A DNA stretch of 64,000 bases from Homoserinimonas sp. OAct 916 (GTDB lineage Bacteria; Actinomycetota; Actinomycetes; Actinomycetales; Microbacteriaceae), in assembly GCF_003260275.1 (NCBI RefSeq), contig NZ_QJHB01000001.1, forward strand, positions 62,001 through 126,000, read 5' to 3'. Made by a program: the position numbers and the translations under genes. The notes beneath the pieces are model-generated. The model made no database searches. It was given only the letters and a program-made list of their open reading frames with translations, and was not told where the DNA came from. Positions 8,911 to 18,047 of this stretch are shown one piece after another (the stretch's first letter is position 1; every line of letters begins with the position of its first letter).

Positions 8911-10299
8911 ATGTATAAGAAGATGAACGAATACAACAACAAAGAACTTCAGCAGAAGGCGAAGGATCATCTCTGGATGGCGATGGCACGCCAGTCCGTG
9001 ATGGAGTCCGGCCAGGGAGTACCGATCATCACCAAGGGTGACGGACACCACATCTGGGACATCGAGGGCAACAAATACATCGATGGTCTCGCCGGCCTGT
9101 TCACTGTGAACGTGGGTCACGGCCGGAAGCGCCTCGCTGAGGCCGCAGCGAAGCAGGCCGAGGAGTTGGCCTTCTTCCCACTCTGGTCCTATGCCCACCC
9201 GGCAGCGATCGAACTCGCCGACCGGCTTGCCGGCTACGCCCCGGGCGACCTGAACCGAGTGTTCTTCTCCTCCGGTGGAGGCGAGGCGAATGAGACCGCG
9301 TTCAAGCTCGCCAAGCACTACTGGAAGCTCATGGGCAAGCCCATGAAGCACAAAGTGATTTCTCGTGCGATCGCCTACCACGGCACCCCGCAGGGTGCAC
9401 TGGCGATCACCGGCATCCCCGGCATGAAGGAGATGTTCGAACCGATCGTTCCCGGTGGATTCCGGGTGCCCAACACGAACTTCTACCGGGCACCGGAGCA
9501 CGGCGACGACCTGGAGAAGTTCGGCCTGTGGGCGGCCGACCGTATTGCCGAGATGATCGAATTCGAGGGCCCGGATACGGTTGCCGCGGTCTTCCTCGAA
9601 CCGGTGCAGAACAGCGGTGGCTGCTTCCCGCCTCCCCCCGGCTACTTCCAGCGCGTGCGCGAGATCTGCGACAAATACGATGTTCTGCTGGTCTCCGACG
9701 AGGTGATCACCGGCTTCGGTCGGATCGGGAACATCTTTGCCTGCGAGACGTACGGCTTCGTTCCCGACATGATCACCTGCGCGAAGGGCATCACCAGTGG
9801 GTATGCCCCCGCCGGCGCCACGATCGTGAGCGAGAAGATCTACGAGCCGTTCAAGCACGGCGACACGGTCTTCTACCACGGCTACACCTTCGGGGGGCAC
9901 CCGGTGGCTGCAGCTGTCGCGCTCGAGAACCTGGACATCATCGAGGAGGAGAAGCTCTGCGAGCACGTGCGTGAGAACTCCCCACTGTTCCGGGCCGAGT
10001 TGGAGAAGCTGCTCGACCTGCCGATCGTCGGTGACGTTCGGGGCGACGGGTACTTCTTCGGTATCGAACTGGTGAAGAACAAGGAGACCAAGGAGACCTT
10101 CAACGAGGAGGAATCCGAGCACCTGCTGCGCGGCTTCCTGTCGAAGGCGCTCTATGACGGTGGCCTGTACTGCCGCGCGGACGACCGGGGAGACCCCGTC
10201 ATCCAGCTCGCGCCGCCGCTGACCATCGGGCCGGCCGAGTTCGCCGAGATCGGTGCGATCCTGCGCAAGGTGTTGACCGAGGCATCCGCGCGCCTCTAA
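8911..10299 (+). CDS. Class-III aminotransferase (putrescine/GABA/omega-amino acid type)
   Basis: A 462-residue PLP enzyme. SDEVITGFGR carries the PLP-ring aspartate (about D263) and CAKGITSGYAPAG the Schiff-base lysine (about K292); FSSGGGEANETAFKLA binds the cofactor phosphate. The N-terminus (LWMAMARQSVM) resembles the omega-amino-acid:pyruvate group. Linkage to Lrp and to a dead aminobutyraldehyde dehydrogenase points to putrescine or GABA as substrate, but substrate choice cannot be read from sequence alone. The ATG at 8911 has TAGGAA upstream. Confidence 0.9.
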   Translation: MYKKMNEYNNKELQQKAKDHLWMAMARQSVMESGQGVPIITKGDGHHIWDIEGNKYIDGLAGLFTVNVGHGRKRLAEAAAKQAEELAFFPLWSYAHPAAIELADRLAGYAPGDLNRVFFSSGGGEANETAFKLAKHYWKLMGKPMKHKVISRAIAYHGTPQGALAITGIPGMKEMFEPIVPGGFRVPNTNFYRAPEHGDDLEKFGLWAADRIAEMIEFEGPDTVAAVFLEPVQNSGGCFPPPPGYFQRVREICDKYDVLLVSDEVITGFGRIGNIFACETYGFVPDMITCAKGITSGYAPAGATIVSEKIYEPFKHGDTVFYHGYTFGGHPVAAAVALENLDIIEEEKLCEHVRENSPLFRAELEKLLDLPIVGDVRGDGYFFGIELVKNKETKETFNEEESEHLLRGFLSKALYDGGLYCRADDRGDPVIQLAPPLTIGPAEFAEIGAILRKVLTEASARL

Positions 10300-10330
10300 A
10301 AGGCGCGCGCCTCAAGCAGCTGATACCGCA

Positions 10331-10370
10331 CACCAGACCCCCGGGCCCATTGGGTTCCGGGGGTCTGGTG
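10331..10370. terminator. Strong hairpin terminator between convergent genes
   Basis: A perfect 14-bp inverted repeat (10331-10344 with 10357-10370, arm CACCAGACCCCCGG) with a 12-base loop. It lies 31 bp after the aminotransferase stop and 36 bp from the stop of the opposing DUF4192 gene, so it can serve both strands. There is no T-run, as is common in actinobacteria. Confidence 0.85.
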
Positions 10371-10406
10371 CGTCTGCAACGAATTCGGGTTTCGCTGCAG
10401 GGCCCG

Positions 10407-11666
10407 TCAACCCTCCGGGCCGGTCAAGGCTGAGCCACGATCTCTCGGGGCATCACCAGGATCGTTGAACGCCCACTCCGGCAGGTGCCCGGAGGCGAGC
10501 ATCGTGTTGAGCAACACCGCCATGCCGTACTGGGGGTCGATCTTCAGCGCCCGGTCAAGATGCAGTCCTGCGACGGAGCCGAGACCGAGCGTCCAGTTCA
10601 ACCACGCGAGCATGCACAGTGGCGCCGGTCGCAACGGTTTTGGCGCCATCTGCACAAGATGCGTCAGCAGCGCGATCCCTCGCCTCACCCGGTCGACGTC
10701 TGGCCGCTCGGCGACGTGGCCGATCACGATGTCATCGATTACCAGGGTGGCGCCGGTTCGCGGATCGTAGGCGGTCTTCTCGGGCATCGGAGAAAGGCCC
10801 GCCGCCTGTCGGGCGGCGATCTCCTCGGCGACGATCTCATCCATCGAGCGGCCGTCCTGCGCCTGGATGCGCAGATACTTCTTGTTCGAGGTGTGCACCG
10901 CGTGGCCGACCTCCGGCCCGAACGCGAACTGCATCATCATCTGGTCCCGGTTGGGCGGCGCCTGGACGAAGTGCAGAAGGATCGCCGTATCCCGCGTGCT
11001 CGTGCCGGCCAGAGCCAATGAGAGGGAGATCTCGGCCAGGTCGACCGGGCTGACGATTCGGTTCATCCTCACCAGCCCCAGGTTGCTGCGTGGGTCTCCC
11101 AGTATCGCGGTGAGGTGACCGAGGTCGGCAGCGACCCGGCGCCTGACTGCTGGGTCAGCGGTTGGAATTCTGGCCATTTCCGCCGCCGGGCCCAACCGAT
11201 GGTCTGCGCGGTCTGACCACGGTGTGCTCCGCTCCGATTCGATGATCTGGGTCAGGGGTCGCCCGGCGGACGGCGCGTGAGGGTCGAGGTAGCCGCCCCA
11301 ACCGTCGGCAGCGACGCACAGGGCATCGCGAACGGCGAAGCCCGCCATCTCGGCACGCCCGACCAGCATCGTGGCCAGTTCCAGGTGCGGTGCTCCGCCG
11401 GCGTGGGCGAACGATTCGTCGGTGTAGATCACCGGAACCACGGCATCGGCGTCGCGAACCTTACAGAGCATTCCGACCAGGGTCGTCACGAACTTCTTCT
11501 GGAACTGCTCCTTCAACCCCACGGGCAGGTCTACCCGCAATGCACCGGAGGTCTGGTTGCCGCGGAACACCACCATGACCACCGACTGTTTGGGGGTGAA
11601 CCCGACCAGGTGGGGAACCAGGGCGAGGAACTCGTGCGCTTCGCGGGTCTTCACGATTGTCTTCAT
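10407..11666 (-). CDS. DUF4192 domain-containing protein
   Basis: A protein of 419 residues matching the actinobacterial DUF4192 family, whose function is unknown. The diagnostic N-terminus is EFLALVPHLVGFTPKQSVVMV. The C-terminal part (LAWLNWTLGLGSVAGLHLDRALKIDP) has the alpha-helical Trp/Ala-rich pattern usual for the family. I start it at the ATG of MKTIVKT because the residues upstream show no conservation. No ribosome-binding site is obvious. It stands alone between a terminator and the ABC exporter. Confidence 0.85.
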   Translation of the reverse strand: MKTIVKTREAHEFLALVPHLVGFTPKQSVVMVVFRGNQTSGALRVDLPVGLKEQFQKKFVTTLVGMLCKVRDADAVVPVIYTDESFAHAGGAPHLELATMLVGRAEMAGFAVRDALCVAADGWGGYLDPHAPSAGRPLTQIIESERSTPWSDRADHRLGPAAEMARIPTADPAVRRRVAADLGHLTAILGDPRSNLGLVRMNRIVSPVDLAEISLSLALAGTSTRDTAILLHFVQAPPNRDQMMMQFAFGPEVGHAVHTSNKKYLRIQAQDGRSMDEIVAEEIAARQAAGLSPMPEKTAYDPRTGATLVIDDIVIGHVAERPDVDRVRRGIALLTHLVQMAPKPLRPAPLCMLAWLNWTLGLGSVAGLHLDRALKIDPQYGMAVLLNTMLASGHLPEWAFNDPGDAPRDRGSALTGPEG

Positions 11667-11787
11667 ACCGGCCAGCGTGCCTGACCCCGACAGTCCTCCA
11701 GGGCTCCGGCCAGCTATCTGGGGAGAACTGCACCGCACACCGGCCTGTGCACAACATGCATGGGCCGGTGCGGGTCAGGGCCAGACG

Positions 11788-13794
11788 TCAGACCTCGTCA
11801 GCGACGGGGGCCGCGAATTGCGCGTTGTAGAGGTCGAAGTAGGCGCCTTCCGCGGCCAGCAGTTCGCGGTGGCTCCCCTGTTCCACGATCTGGCCGTGCT
11901 CCATCACCAGGATGAGGTCTGCGTCCCTGATCGTCGACAAGCGGTGCGCGATCACAAAGCTGGTGCGATCGGTGCGCAGGGCGGCCATGGCCTTCTGCAC
12001 CAGCACCTCGGTGCGGGTGTCGACCGAACTGGTGGCCTCGTCAAGGATGAGCACACTCGGCCGGGCCAGGAACGCACGCGCGATCGTGAGCAACTGTTTC
12101 TCTCCCGCGCTGACGTTGCCTGCCTCATCAGTGAGTACCGTGTCATACCCCTCGGGCAGGGAGCGAACAAAGCGGTCGACGAAGGTCGCGGTGGCCGCTT
12201 CGACGATCTCCTCTTCGGTGGACTCCGGGCGACCATACGCAATGTTGTCGCGAATCGACCCGCCGAACAGCCAGGTGTCCTGCAGCACCATACCCATCCG
12301 GCTGCGCAGGTCGTCCCGGGTCATCTTCGCGATGTCAACGCCGTCCAGGGTGATACGACCGGAATTGAGTTCGTAGAATCGCATCATCAGGTTGACCAGC
12401 GTGGTCTTGCCCGCCCCGGTGGGGCCGACGATCGCGATGGTCTGGCCGGGCTCGGCCACCAGGGAAACATGCTCGATCAACGGGGTGTCTTCCGCGTACC
12501 GGAACGACACGTCTTCGAAGACGAGCCGCCCACGGGTGCCTGAGGGGCTCTCCGGCGTCGTCGAATCGGGGCTCTCCTCGTCGGCATCCATCAACTCGAA
12601 GACCCGTTCGGCCGAAGCGACACCAGACTGCAAGAGGTTGGCCATGCTGCCCAATTGGGTGAGCGGCTGGGTGAACTGCCTGGAGTACTGAATGAACGCC
12701 TGCACATCGCCGAGGCTCATTGCCCCCGCAGCGACCCGCATCCCGCCGATCACGGCGATCGCGACGTAGACGAGGTTTCCAACGAACATCATTGACGGCA
12801 TGATGATCCCCGAAACGAACTGCGCGCCGAAGCTCGCCTTGTAGAGTTCCTCGTTCTTCGCGTTGAACACCTCCGCCACCTCTCGCTGGCGGCCGAACAC
12901 CTTGACCAGCGCGTGTCCGGTGAAGTTCTCCTCGATGTCGGCATTCAACTCACCGGTGTGCTTCCACTGGGCGGCGAACAGTTTCTGCGACCGCTTCGCG
13001 ATGACGACGGTGATGAGGATGGTCAGGGGTATCGAGACCACCGCGACCAGGGTCAGTATTGGCGACACGATCAGCATCATCACGATCACGCCGATCACCG
13101 TCAGCAGGGATGTGAGCATCTGGCTCAACGTCTGCTGCAGGGTCTGCGAGATGTTGTCGATGTCGTTGGTGACCCGGCTGAGCAATTCGCCGCGCGGCGT
13201 GCGGTCGTAGTAGCTGAGCGGCAGCCGGTGGATCTTGTCCTCGACATTCTGTCGCAGTCGATAGATCGTCGACTGCACGACATCGTTGAGCACGTAGGCG
13301 GAGAGCCAGGAGAACACGGACGAAAGGATGTAGAGCGAGAGCACGACGATGAGCACCCTGCTCAGCGCATTGAAGTCGATCCCCACACCGGGGGTGAGGT
13401 TCATTCCGCTGAGCAGGTCGGCCTGACTGTTCTGCCCCGTGGCGCGCAGGCCGTCGACGATCTGCTCCTGGGTCATGCCTGCAGGAAGGTTCTTCGAGAT
13501 CGCACCGTCGAAGATGATGTTCGTTCCTGTGCCCAGCAGTTTCGGGCCGAGCACGTTGAAGAAGACACCGATGACCGACAGGAGAACCACTGTGGCAAGG
13601 CCGAGTCTGTGCGGTGCCAGGTGGCCGAGCAGACGCTTGGCACTCGGCCAGAAATTGATCGCCTTCTCGACCGGGACTCCGGGACCCGGGCCATGTCCGG
13701 GCCCGCCGGCACCACGGGGCCCTCCGCCGCGAGGTGGGGCGACCGGTCGCTCAGACATCGCACCGGCTTTGTTCTTGTCGCCAGTGGCGCTCAT
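11788..13794 (-). CDS. ABC exporter half-transporter, subunit with the catalytic Walker B glutamate
   Basis: A 668-residue type-IV ABC exporter. It has a Gly/Pro-rich N-terminal tail, six membrane helices (about 55-390) and a nucleotide-binding domain with Walker A GPTGAGKT (about 455), Walker B SVLILDEATSSVD (about 585) and a non-standard signature, VSAGEKQ in place of LSGGQ. It overlaps the preceding half-transporter by four bases (ATGA), so they form a heterodimer of the BmrC/BmrD or YheH/YheI type. Export of drugs or lipids is likely; the substrate is unknown. The TetR gene at the operon head suggests induction by its ligand. Confidence 0.92.
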   Translation of the reverse strand: MSATGDKNKAGAMSERPVAPPRGGGPRGAGGPGHGPGPGVPVEKAINFWPSAKRLLGHLAPHRLGLATVVLLSVIGVFFNVLGPKLLGTGTNIIFDGAISKNLPAGMTQEQIVDGLRATGQNSQADLLSGMNLTPGVGIDFNALSRVLIVVLSLYILSSVFSWLSAYVLNDVVQSTIYRLRQNVEDKIHRLPLSYYDRTPRGELLSRVTNDIDNISQTLQQTLSQMLTSLLTVIGVIVMMLIVSPILTLVAVVSIPLTILITVVIAKRSQKLFAAQWKHTGELNADIEENFTGHALVKVFGRQREVAEVFNAKNEELYKASFGAQFVSGIIMPSMMFVGNLVYVAIAVIGGMRVAAGAMSLGDVQAFIQYSRQFTQPLTQLGSMANLLQSGVASAERVFELMDADEESPDSTTPESPSGTRGRLVFEDVSFRYAEDTPLIEHVSLVAEPGQTIAIVGPTGAGKTTLVNLMMRFYELNSGRITLDGVDIAKMTRDDLRSRMGMVLQDTWLFGGSIRDNIAYGRPESTEEEIVEAATATFVDRFVRSLPEGYDTVLTDEAGNVSAGEKQLLTIARAFLARPSVLILDEATSSVDTRTEVLVQKAMAALRTDRTSFVIAHRLSTIRDADLILVMEHGQIVEQGSHRELLAAEGAYFDLYNAQFAAPVADEV

Positions 13795-15518
13795 GCTGAC
13801 TCCTCCGCGGTGAGCTGGGATGAGACGATCTCAGCATAGGTTTTCGATGTTGTCAGGAGTTCGTCGTGGGTGCCTCGACCGACGATCTCGCCGCCTTCGA
13901 GCACTATGATCTGGTCGGCCTCGACGATCGTCGCCACTCTCTGCGCGACAATGATCAGGGTTGCGTCAGCCATGGTGCGGGATAAAGCCATTCGCAGCCG
14001 CGCATCTGTTGCCGAATCGAGCGCCGAGAATGAATCGTCGAAGACGTAGATCTCGGCCTGCTTGACCAGGGCGCGGGCGATGGCCAGGCGTTGTCGCTGG
14101 CCGCCTGAGACGTTCGTGCCGCCCTGGGCGATCGGCGCCTGGAGACCATCATCCATCGCGCTCACGAAGTCGGCGGCCTGGGCGATGGTCAAGGCATCCC
14201 AGAGCTCGGCGTCGGTGGCGTCGGGGTTGCCGTAGCGCAGGTTGCTGGCGACGGTTCCGGAGAAGAGGTAGGGCTTCTGGGGCACGAGCCCGATGCGGCT
14301 CCAGAGCACGTCGGGGTCGAGGTCGCGCACGTTCACACCGTCGACCAGTACCGACCCGCCGGTGGCGTCGAACAGGCGGGGAAGCAGATTGATCAGCGTG
14401 GTCTTGCCGCTGCCGGTGCTGCCGATGACGGCAGTGGTCTGGCCCGGGCGCACATCGAACGTCAGGTTGCGCAGTACCGGTTTTTCGGCTCCCGGGTAGG
14501 AGAACGAGACATCCAGGAATTCAACGGTGCCCGACTTCGGCAGTTCGGTCACTCCGTGCTCGGGCATCTTCACCGAGGTCTCGGTGTCGACCACCTCGGC
14601 GATACGGCCGCCACTGACGGCTGCGCGCGGCAGGATGACACCGATGAAGGTGGCCATCATGACGGCCATCAGGATCTGGAGCAGGTAGCTCAGGTAGGCG
14701 ACGAGGGCTCCCACTTCCATGCCCTCACTCACCCGGATGCCACCGAACCAGATCACCGCGACAGAGGAGACGTTGAGCACCAGCATCACGATCGGGAACA
14801 TGAGTGCAAAGTAGCGCCCGACACTCAGCGCGGTGGCGGTGAGGTCTTTGTTCGCGTCTGCGAACCGCTTTGTCTCGACGTCTTCCCTGACGAACGCCCG
14901 GATGACGCGGATGCCCGTGAGTTGTTCCCGAAGCACCCGGTTGACCACATCGATGCGCTTCTGCATCAGCTGGAACTGTGGCACCATCTTCATGATGAGC
15001 AGGCCGATCGCAATCAGCAGCACAGGGACGGCGACCGCCATCAGCCAGGACAGGCCGACATCCTGCTGCAGGGCCATGATCACGCCGCCGACGGCGAGGA
15101 TCGGCGCGGAGACGAACATGGTGCAGGCCATGAGCACGAACATCTGCACCTGCTGCACATCGTTGGTGGTGCGCGTGATCAGCGAGGGCGCACCGAATTG
15201 GGAGACTTCACGTTCGGAGAAGACACTGACCCGGTCGAAGATGCCGCCGCGCAGGTCGCGGCCCAGAGACATTGCGGTCTTCGCCCCGAAGTACACGGCG
15301 ATGATCGCGCACACCACCTGCAGCAGTGTGACCGCCAGCATCACGCCGCCGACCATGATGATGTGGCCTACATCGCCTTTGGCGATGCCGTTGTCGATGA
15401 TGTCGGCGTTCAGACTGGGGAGGTAGAGGGAGGCGATGGATTGTGCGGTCTGGAAGACCGCCACCGCCAGAAGCAGCTTCCAATAGGGGGCGAGGTAGCG
15501 GCGCAGGAGGCGTGACAT
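13791..15518 (-). CDS. ABC exporter half-transporter, subunit with degenerate Walker B
   Basis: A 575-residue half-transporter: membrane domain about 1-320, then an ATPase domain with Walker A GSTGSGKT (about 365) and the standard signature VSGGQRQRL. After Walker B the catalytic glutamate is replaced (IYVFDDSFSALD, about 493). With the sister subunit this builds one competent and one degenerate ATP site, the known layout of heterodimeric exporters. An AAGGAA ribosome site lies just before the ATG, 20 bases after the TetR stop. Confidence 0.93.
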   Translation of the reverse strand: MSRLLRRYLAPYWKLLLAVAVFQTAQSIASLYLPSLNADIIDNGIAKGDVGHIIMVGGVMLAVTLLQVVCAIIAVYFGAKTAMSLGRDLRGGIFDRVSVFSEREVSQFGAPSLITRTTNDVQQVQMFVLMACTMFVSAPILAVGGVIMALQQDVGLSWLMAVAVPVLLIAIGLLIMKMVPQFQLMQKRIDVVNRVLREQLTGIRVIRAFVREDVETKRFADANKDLTATALSVGRYFALMFPIVMLVLNVSSVAVIWFGGIRVSEGMEVGALVAYLSYLLQILMAVMMATFIGVILPRAAVSGGRIAEVVDTETSVKMPEHGVTELPKSGTVEFLDVSFSYPGAEKPVLRNLTFDVRPGQTTAVIGSTGSGKTTLINLLPRLFDATGGSVLVDGVNVRDLDPDVLWSRIGLVPQKPYLFSGTVASNLRYGNPDATDAELWDALTIAQAADFVSAMDDGLQAPIAQGGTNVSGGQRQRLAIARALVKQAEIYVFDDSFSALDSATDARLRMALSRTMADATLIIVAQRVATIVEADQIIVLEGGEIVGRGTHDELLTTSKTYAEIVSSQLTAEESA

Positions 15519-15538
15519 TGGTTTCCTTGTGTGTTCTG

Positions 15539-16141
15539 TCAGAGCGACGGACGGGCGCCGGCAACGCCGTACAGAACGATGTCGGTGATTTCTTGGGGGG
15601 TGTAGGACACCCCGTCGTTGAGGTGCGGTATCGACGTGGAGAATGCGAGCAGCCGGATCATCCGAGCCACAACCTCCGGAGGACAGTTGAGCCGGCCGGC
15701 GTCGGGTGCGAGCATCGCCTCAAAAATTTTGGCCAAGGTGTCCCGCGGCGCCTTGGCAGGATGGCGATGTTCGCCGAACAGTGCCATCAAGCCGAAGATC
15801 TCGAGGAACTTCGCCTGCACCAGCGTGACTGCTGCAAGGATCTTCTGCTCCAGCGGCTGGCCGGGATCGATCATTGCCAGGGCCTCCTGCAACGGGGCGA
15901 AGTCCATCTGCTTATCCAGCACCGCATTGATCAGCGATTCCTTGTCGGTGAACGCACGATACACGGTCCCCTCCGCGATCCCTGCGGCGTCGGCGAGTTG
16001 CCGCGAAGTCACTTGCGGGCCGAACTCCATCAGCAACGGGGTGACCGCCTCGATGATCATCGCCTGCCGATCCTCGAGAGCCAACGGGCGCGCCCGTGCC
16101 GGCGACAACGGTTCACCGGGTAGCACAGTTGGATCTTGCAC
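15539..16141 (-). CDS. TetR-family repressor of the ABC exporter operon
   Basis: A regulator of about 200 residues. The helix-turn-helix is plain: VTSRQLADAAGIAEGTVYRAF followed by KESLINAVLD. The C-terminal ligand domain is generic. I chose the GTG at 16141 because a good promoter places the transcription start at that base (leaderless). A GTG at 16171 would put the coding region inside the promoter and operator. It is co-directional with the two exporter genes and probably represses itself and them. Confidence 0.85.
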   Translation of the reverse strand: MQDPTVLPGEPLSPARARPLALEDRQAMIIEAVTPLLMEFGPQVTSRQLADAAGIAEGTVYRAFTDKESLINAVLDKQMDFAPLQEALAMIDPGQPLEQKILAAVTLVQAKFLEIFGLMALFGEHRHPAKAPRDTLAKIFEAMLAPDAGRLNCPPEVVARMIRLLAFSTSIPHLNDGVSYTPQEITDIVLYGVAGARPSL

Positions 16142-16148
16142 GTCAAGA

Positions 16149-16177
16149 ATTCTAACTGAGTGAGTGCTCACTCACAA
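16149..16177 (-). promoter_or_regulatory. TetR promoter with operator in the spacer
   Basis: On the minus strand, -35 TTGTGA (16177-16172) and -10 TAGAAT (16154-16149) are 17 bp apart. The spacer and the end of the -35 hold a perfect inverted repeat at 16157-16174: two 8-bp arms, TGAGTGAG and CTCACTCA, around two central bases. This is a classic TetR-family operator that would block RNA polymerase directly. Confidence 0.85.
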
Positions 16178-16206
16178 GCACTTCTTTCCGAGATTTTGCC
16201 GAGTGT

Positions 16207-16246
16207 GCAGTTGTCGGGGTTCTCGCCGTCGGAAAACCCCAACTGC
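16207..16246 (-). terminator. Hairpin downstream of the aldo/keto reductase array
   Basis: Arms GCAGTTG..GGGGTT and AACCCCAACTGC pair with a two-base bulge around a 12-base loop. It lies beyond the 18-bp repeat array on the aldo/keto reductase side and before the TetR promoter, so it is the likely transcription stop for that gene. Confidence 0.6.
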
Positions 16247-16248
16247 TC

Positions 16249-16392
16249 ACCTCTCGGCGGGCGAAGGGGTTTCGGAGGGCTAAGGGTTATCGGCAGGCCA
16301 AGGAGTCTCGGCGGGCTATGGCGTCTCGGCAGGCTATGGGGTCTCGGCAGGCTATGGGGTCTCGGCAGGCTATGGGGTCTCGGCAGGCACGG
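16249..16392. repeat. Eight-copy 18-bp tandem repeat overlapping a stop codon
   Basis: Eight consecutive 18-bp units (plus-strand consensus GGGTCTCGGCAGGCTATG). The units nearest the gene are almost identical, while those further left diverge steadily. The reductase stop (TAG at 16370-16372) lies inside a unit, and in-frame TAG triplets recur every 18 bp downstream. The last residues of the protein (PAETP) are repeat-encoded. Confidence 0.96.
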
Positions 16393-17350
16393 CGGCGAAT
16401 ATCGCGTCGATCGAGGCGATATCCTCAGGCGTCGGGAGCCAGGTACCCGCGGCTGCGTTCTGCACCACCTGCTCGGGTTTGGTCGCGCCGGCAATCACGC
16501 TGGTCACCCCCGGTTGGGCAAGCAGCCAGGCGAACGTCGCATCGAGCATGCTCACACCGCGCTCATCGCAGAAAGCCTGGTATTGCTCGATCACGGACCA
16601 GTCGACCCGATCCATCAGATGTGGCTTGTTGACTGTGACCCGGCCATCGGCGGGGCCACCCGACCGGGTGTATTTTCCGGTGAGGATGCCGTCGTGCAGC
16701 GGGTAGAAGGGCAGGAATCCGAGCCCGAAGGCGTTGACCGCTGGCAGAACCTCCGCCTCGGCGCCGCGGCTGAGCAGGTTGTATTCGTTCTGGGCCGAGA
16801 TGAACTTCGGGTGCCCGTTCAATTCGGCGGTGAGTTCGGCCTCCGCGATCTGCCAACCGGCAAAGTTGGAATGGCCGATGTACCGGATCTTGCCCTCTGT
16901 GATCAGGTCATCCAGCGTCGACAGTGTCTCCTCGATCGGGGTGACACCGTCGGGCTCGTGCAACTGGTACAGGTCGATCCAATCGGTCTGCAGCCGGACG
17001 AGTGATGCCTCCACCGCACGTCGGATGTACCGCCTCGCGGCCCGCGCTCCCCAATCGGGACCGTTCGCGCCGGCCATGTCCATGCCGAACTTGGTCGCGA
17101 GCACGATCTGGTCACGGCGACCCTTCAGCGCATTGCCCATCATTCTCTCGCTCAGGCCGGACTCCGCCCCGTAGATGTCAGCACCGTCGAAGAGGGTGAT
17201 CCCCGAATCGACGGCCTGGTGGATGACTGCGTCCGTGCCCGCTTGGGTTTCGGTCGCACTGCGTGCTCGGCCGAAGTTGTTGCAGCCCAGCCCGATCGCG
17301 GAGACCATGAGGCCCGAGCGCCCGAGGGGGCGGTAGTTCATTGAAGTCAT
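16370..17350 (-). CDS. Aldo/keto reductase
   Basis: A 326-residue NAD(P)H-dependent TIM-barrel oxidoreductase. The catalytic residues are visible: FDGADIYG (Asp and Tyr), VLATKFG (Lys) and DLYQLHEPD (His). The C-terminal cofactor loop reads VIAGATKPEQVVQNA. It most resembles the YajO/Tas-like bacterial AKR groups; the substrate is unknown. The ATG at 17350 follows GGGAA at short distance; a second ATG three codons in is also possible. Its C-terminus ends in the 18-bp tandem repeat. Confidence 0.9.
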   Translation of the reverse strand: MTSMNYRPLGRSGLMVSAIGLGCNNFGRARSATETQAGTDAVIHQAVDSGITLFDGADIYGAESGLSERMMGNALKGRRDQIVLATKFGMDMAGANGPDWGARAARRYIRRAVEASLVRLQTDWIDLYQLHEPDGVTPIEETLSTLDDLITEGKIRYIGHSNFAGWQIAEAELTAELNGHPKFISAQNEYNLLSRGAEAEVLPAVNAFGLGFLPFYPLHDGILTGKYTRSGGPADGRVTVNKPHLMDRVDWSVIEQYQAFCDERGVSMLDATFAWLLAQPGVTSVIAGATKPEQVVQNAAAGTWLPTPEDIASIDAIFAAVPAETP

Positions 17351-17502
17351 GTTCCCAAGGCTAGCCCGTCGCCCCACATCGGGTTGGGCGCCACGGCATC
17401 GCCCGGTTCTCGCCACTCCTCCACAGCGCCGCTCTGCGCCGGAGTGTCGCAGAGTGTTCGGTTCGCCGGCGGCGCGGGAAGCGGGTCGCCTACGGTCGGT
17501 GC

Positions 17503-18033
17503 ATGTCAACAGAAACCACACCCGATCCCCCGCTCCATCGTGTGCGCATCGATTCGCCCATCGGCCGAATCCAATTGACCGGCTCTGCCGCCACTCTTGA
17601 TGGGGTCGCCGTCGAGCGTGACGGAGCGCTTCCCCTCGATCATCTGCCGGAGAATTCCAGCCGGGTACTCTGCGACACCGCACGTCAACTCGATCGCTAC
17701 TTCGACGGGCGACGTGTTCGATTCACCGCCCCACGCAGGGAATCGGGAACCCCATTCCAGAACGACGTCTGGCAGATCCTCGGCGCCCTGAGCTGGGGTG
17801 AGGTGATCACCTACGGTGAGATCGGTCGGCGCCTCGGCAGACCAACGGCCGGACGGGCCGTCGGGTCTGCGGTGCGGGCCAATCCATTCCCCATCATTGT
17901 GGGGTGCCATCGTGTACTGGCAGCAGACGGCGCGATCACGGGCTACAGCCAGGGCGCGGGAGTTCCTACAAAGATCTGGCTTCTCGACCACGAAGGCATC
18001 GTGCACACGCAGGTCTCGAGCCAAGCGAAGTGA
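17503..18033 (+). CDS. ogt: Methylated-DNA--protein-cysteine methyltransferase
   Basis: A 176-residue DNA repair protein that removes O6-alkyl groups from guanine by irreversible transfer to a cysteine. The C-terminal domain shows TPFQNDVWQILGALSWGEVITYGEIG, the helix-turn-helix with RPTAGRAVGSAVRANP, and the active site VGCHRVLAADG. The usual active site is PCHRV; here Gly replaces Pro but the nucleophilic Cys is kept. It is convergent with yaaA, 14 bp apart. Confidence 0.92.
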   Translation: MSTETTPDPPLHRVRIDSPIGRIQLTGSAATLDGVAVERDGALPLDHLPENSSRVLCDTARQLDRYFDGRRVRFTAPRRESGTPFQNDVWQILGALSWGEVITYGEIGRRLGRPTAGRAVGSAVRANPFPIIVGCHRVLAADGAITGYSQGAGVPTKIWLLDHEGIVHTQVSSQAK

Positions 18034-18047
18034 TCGGGCTCCGAGTC

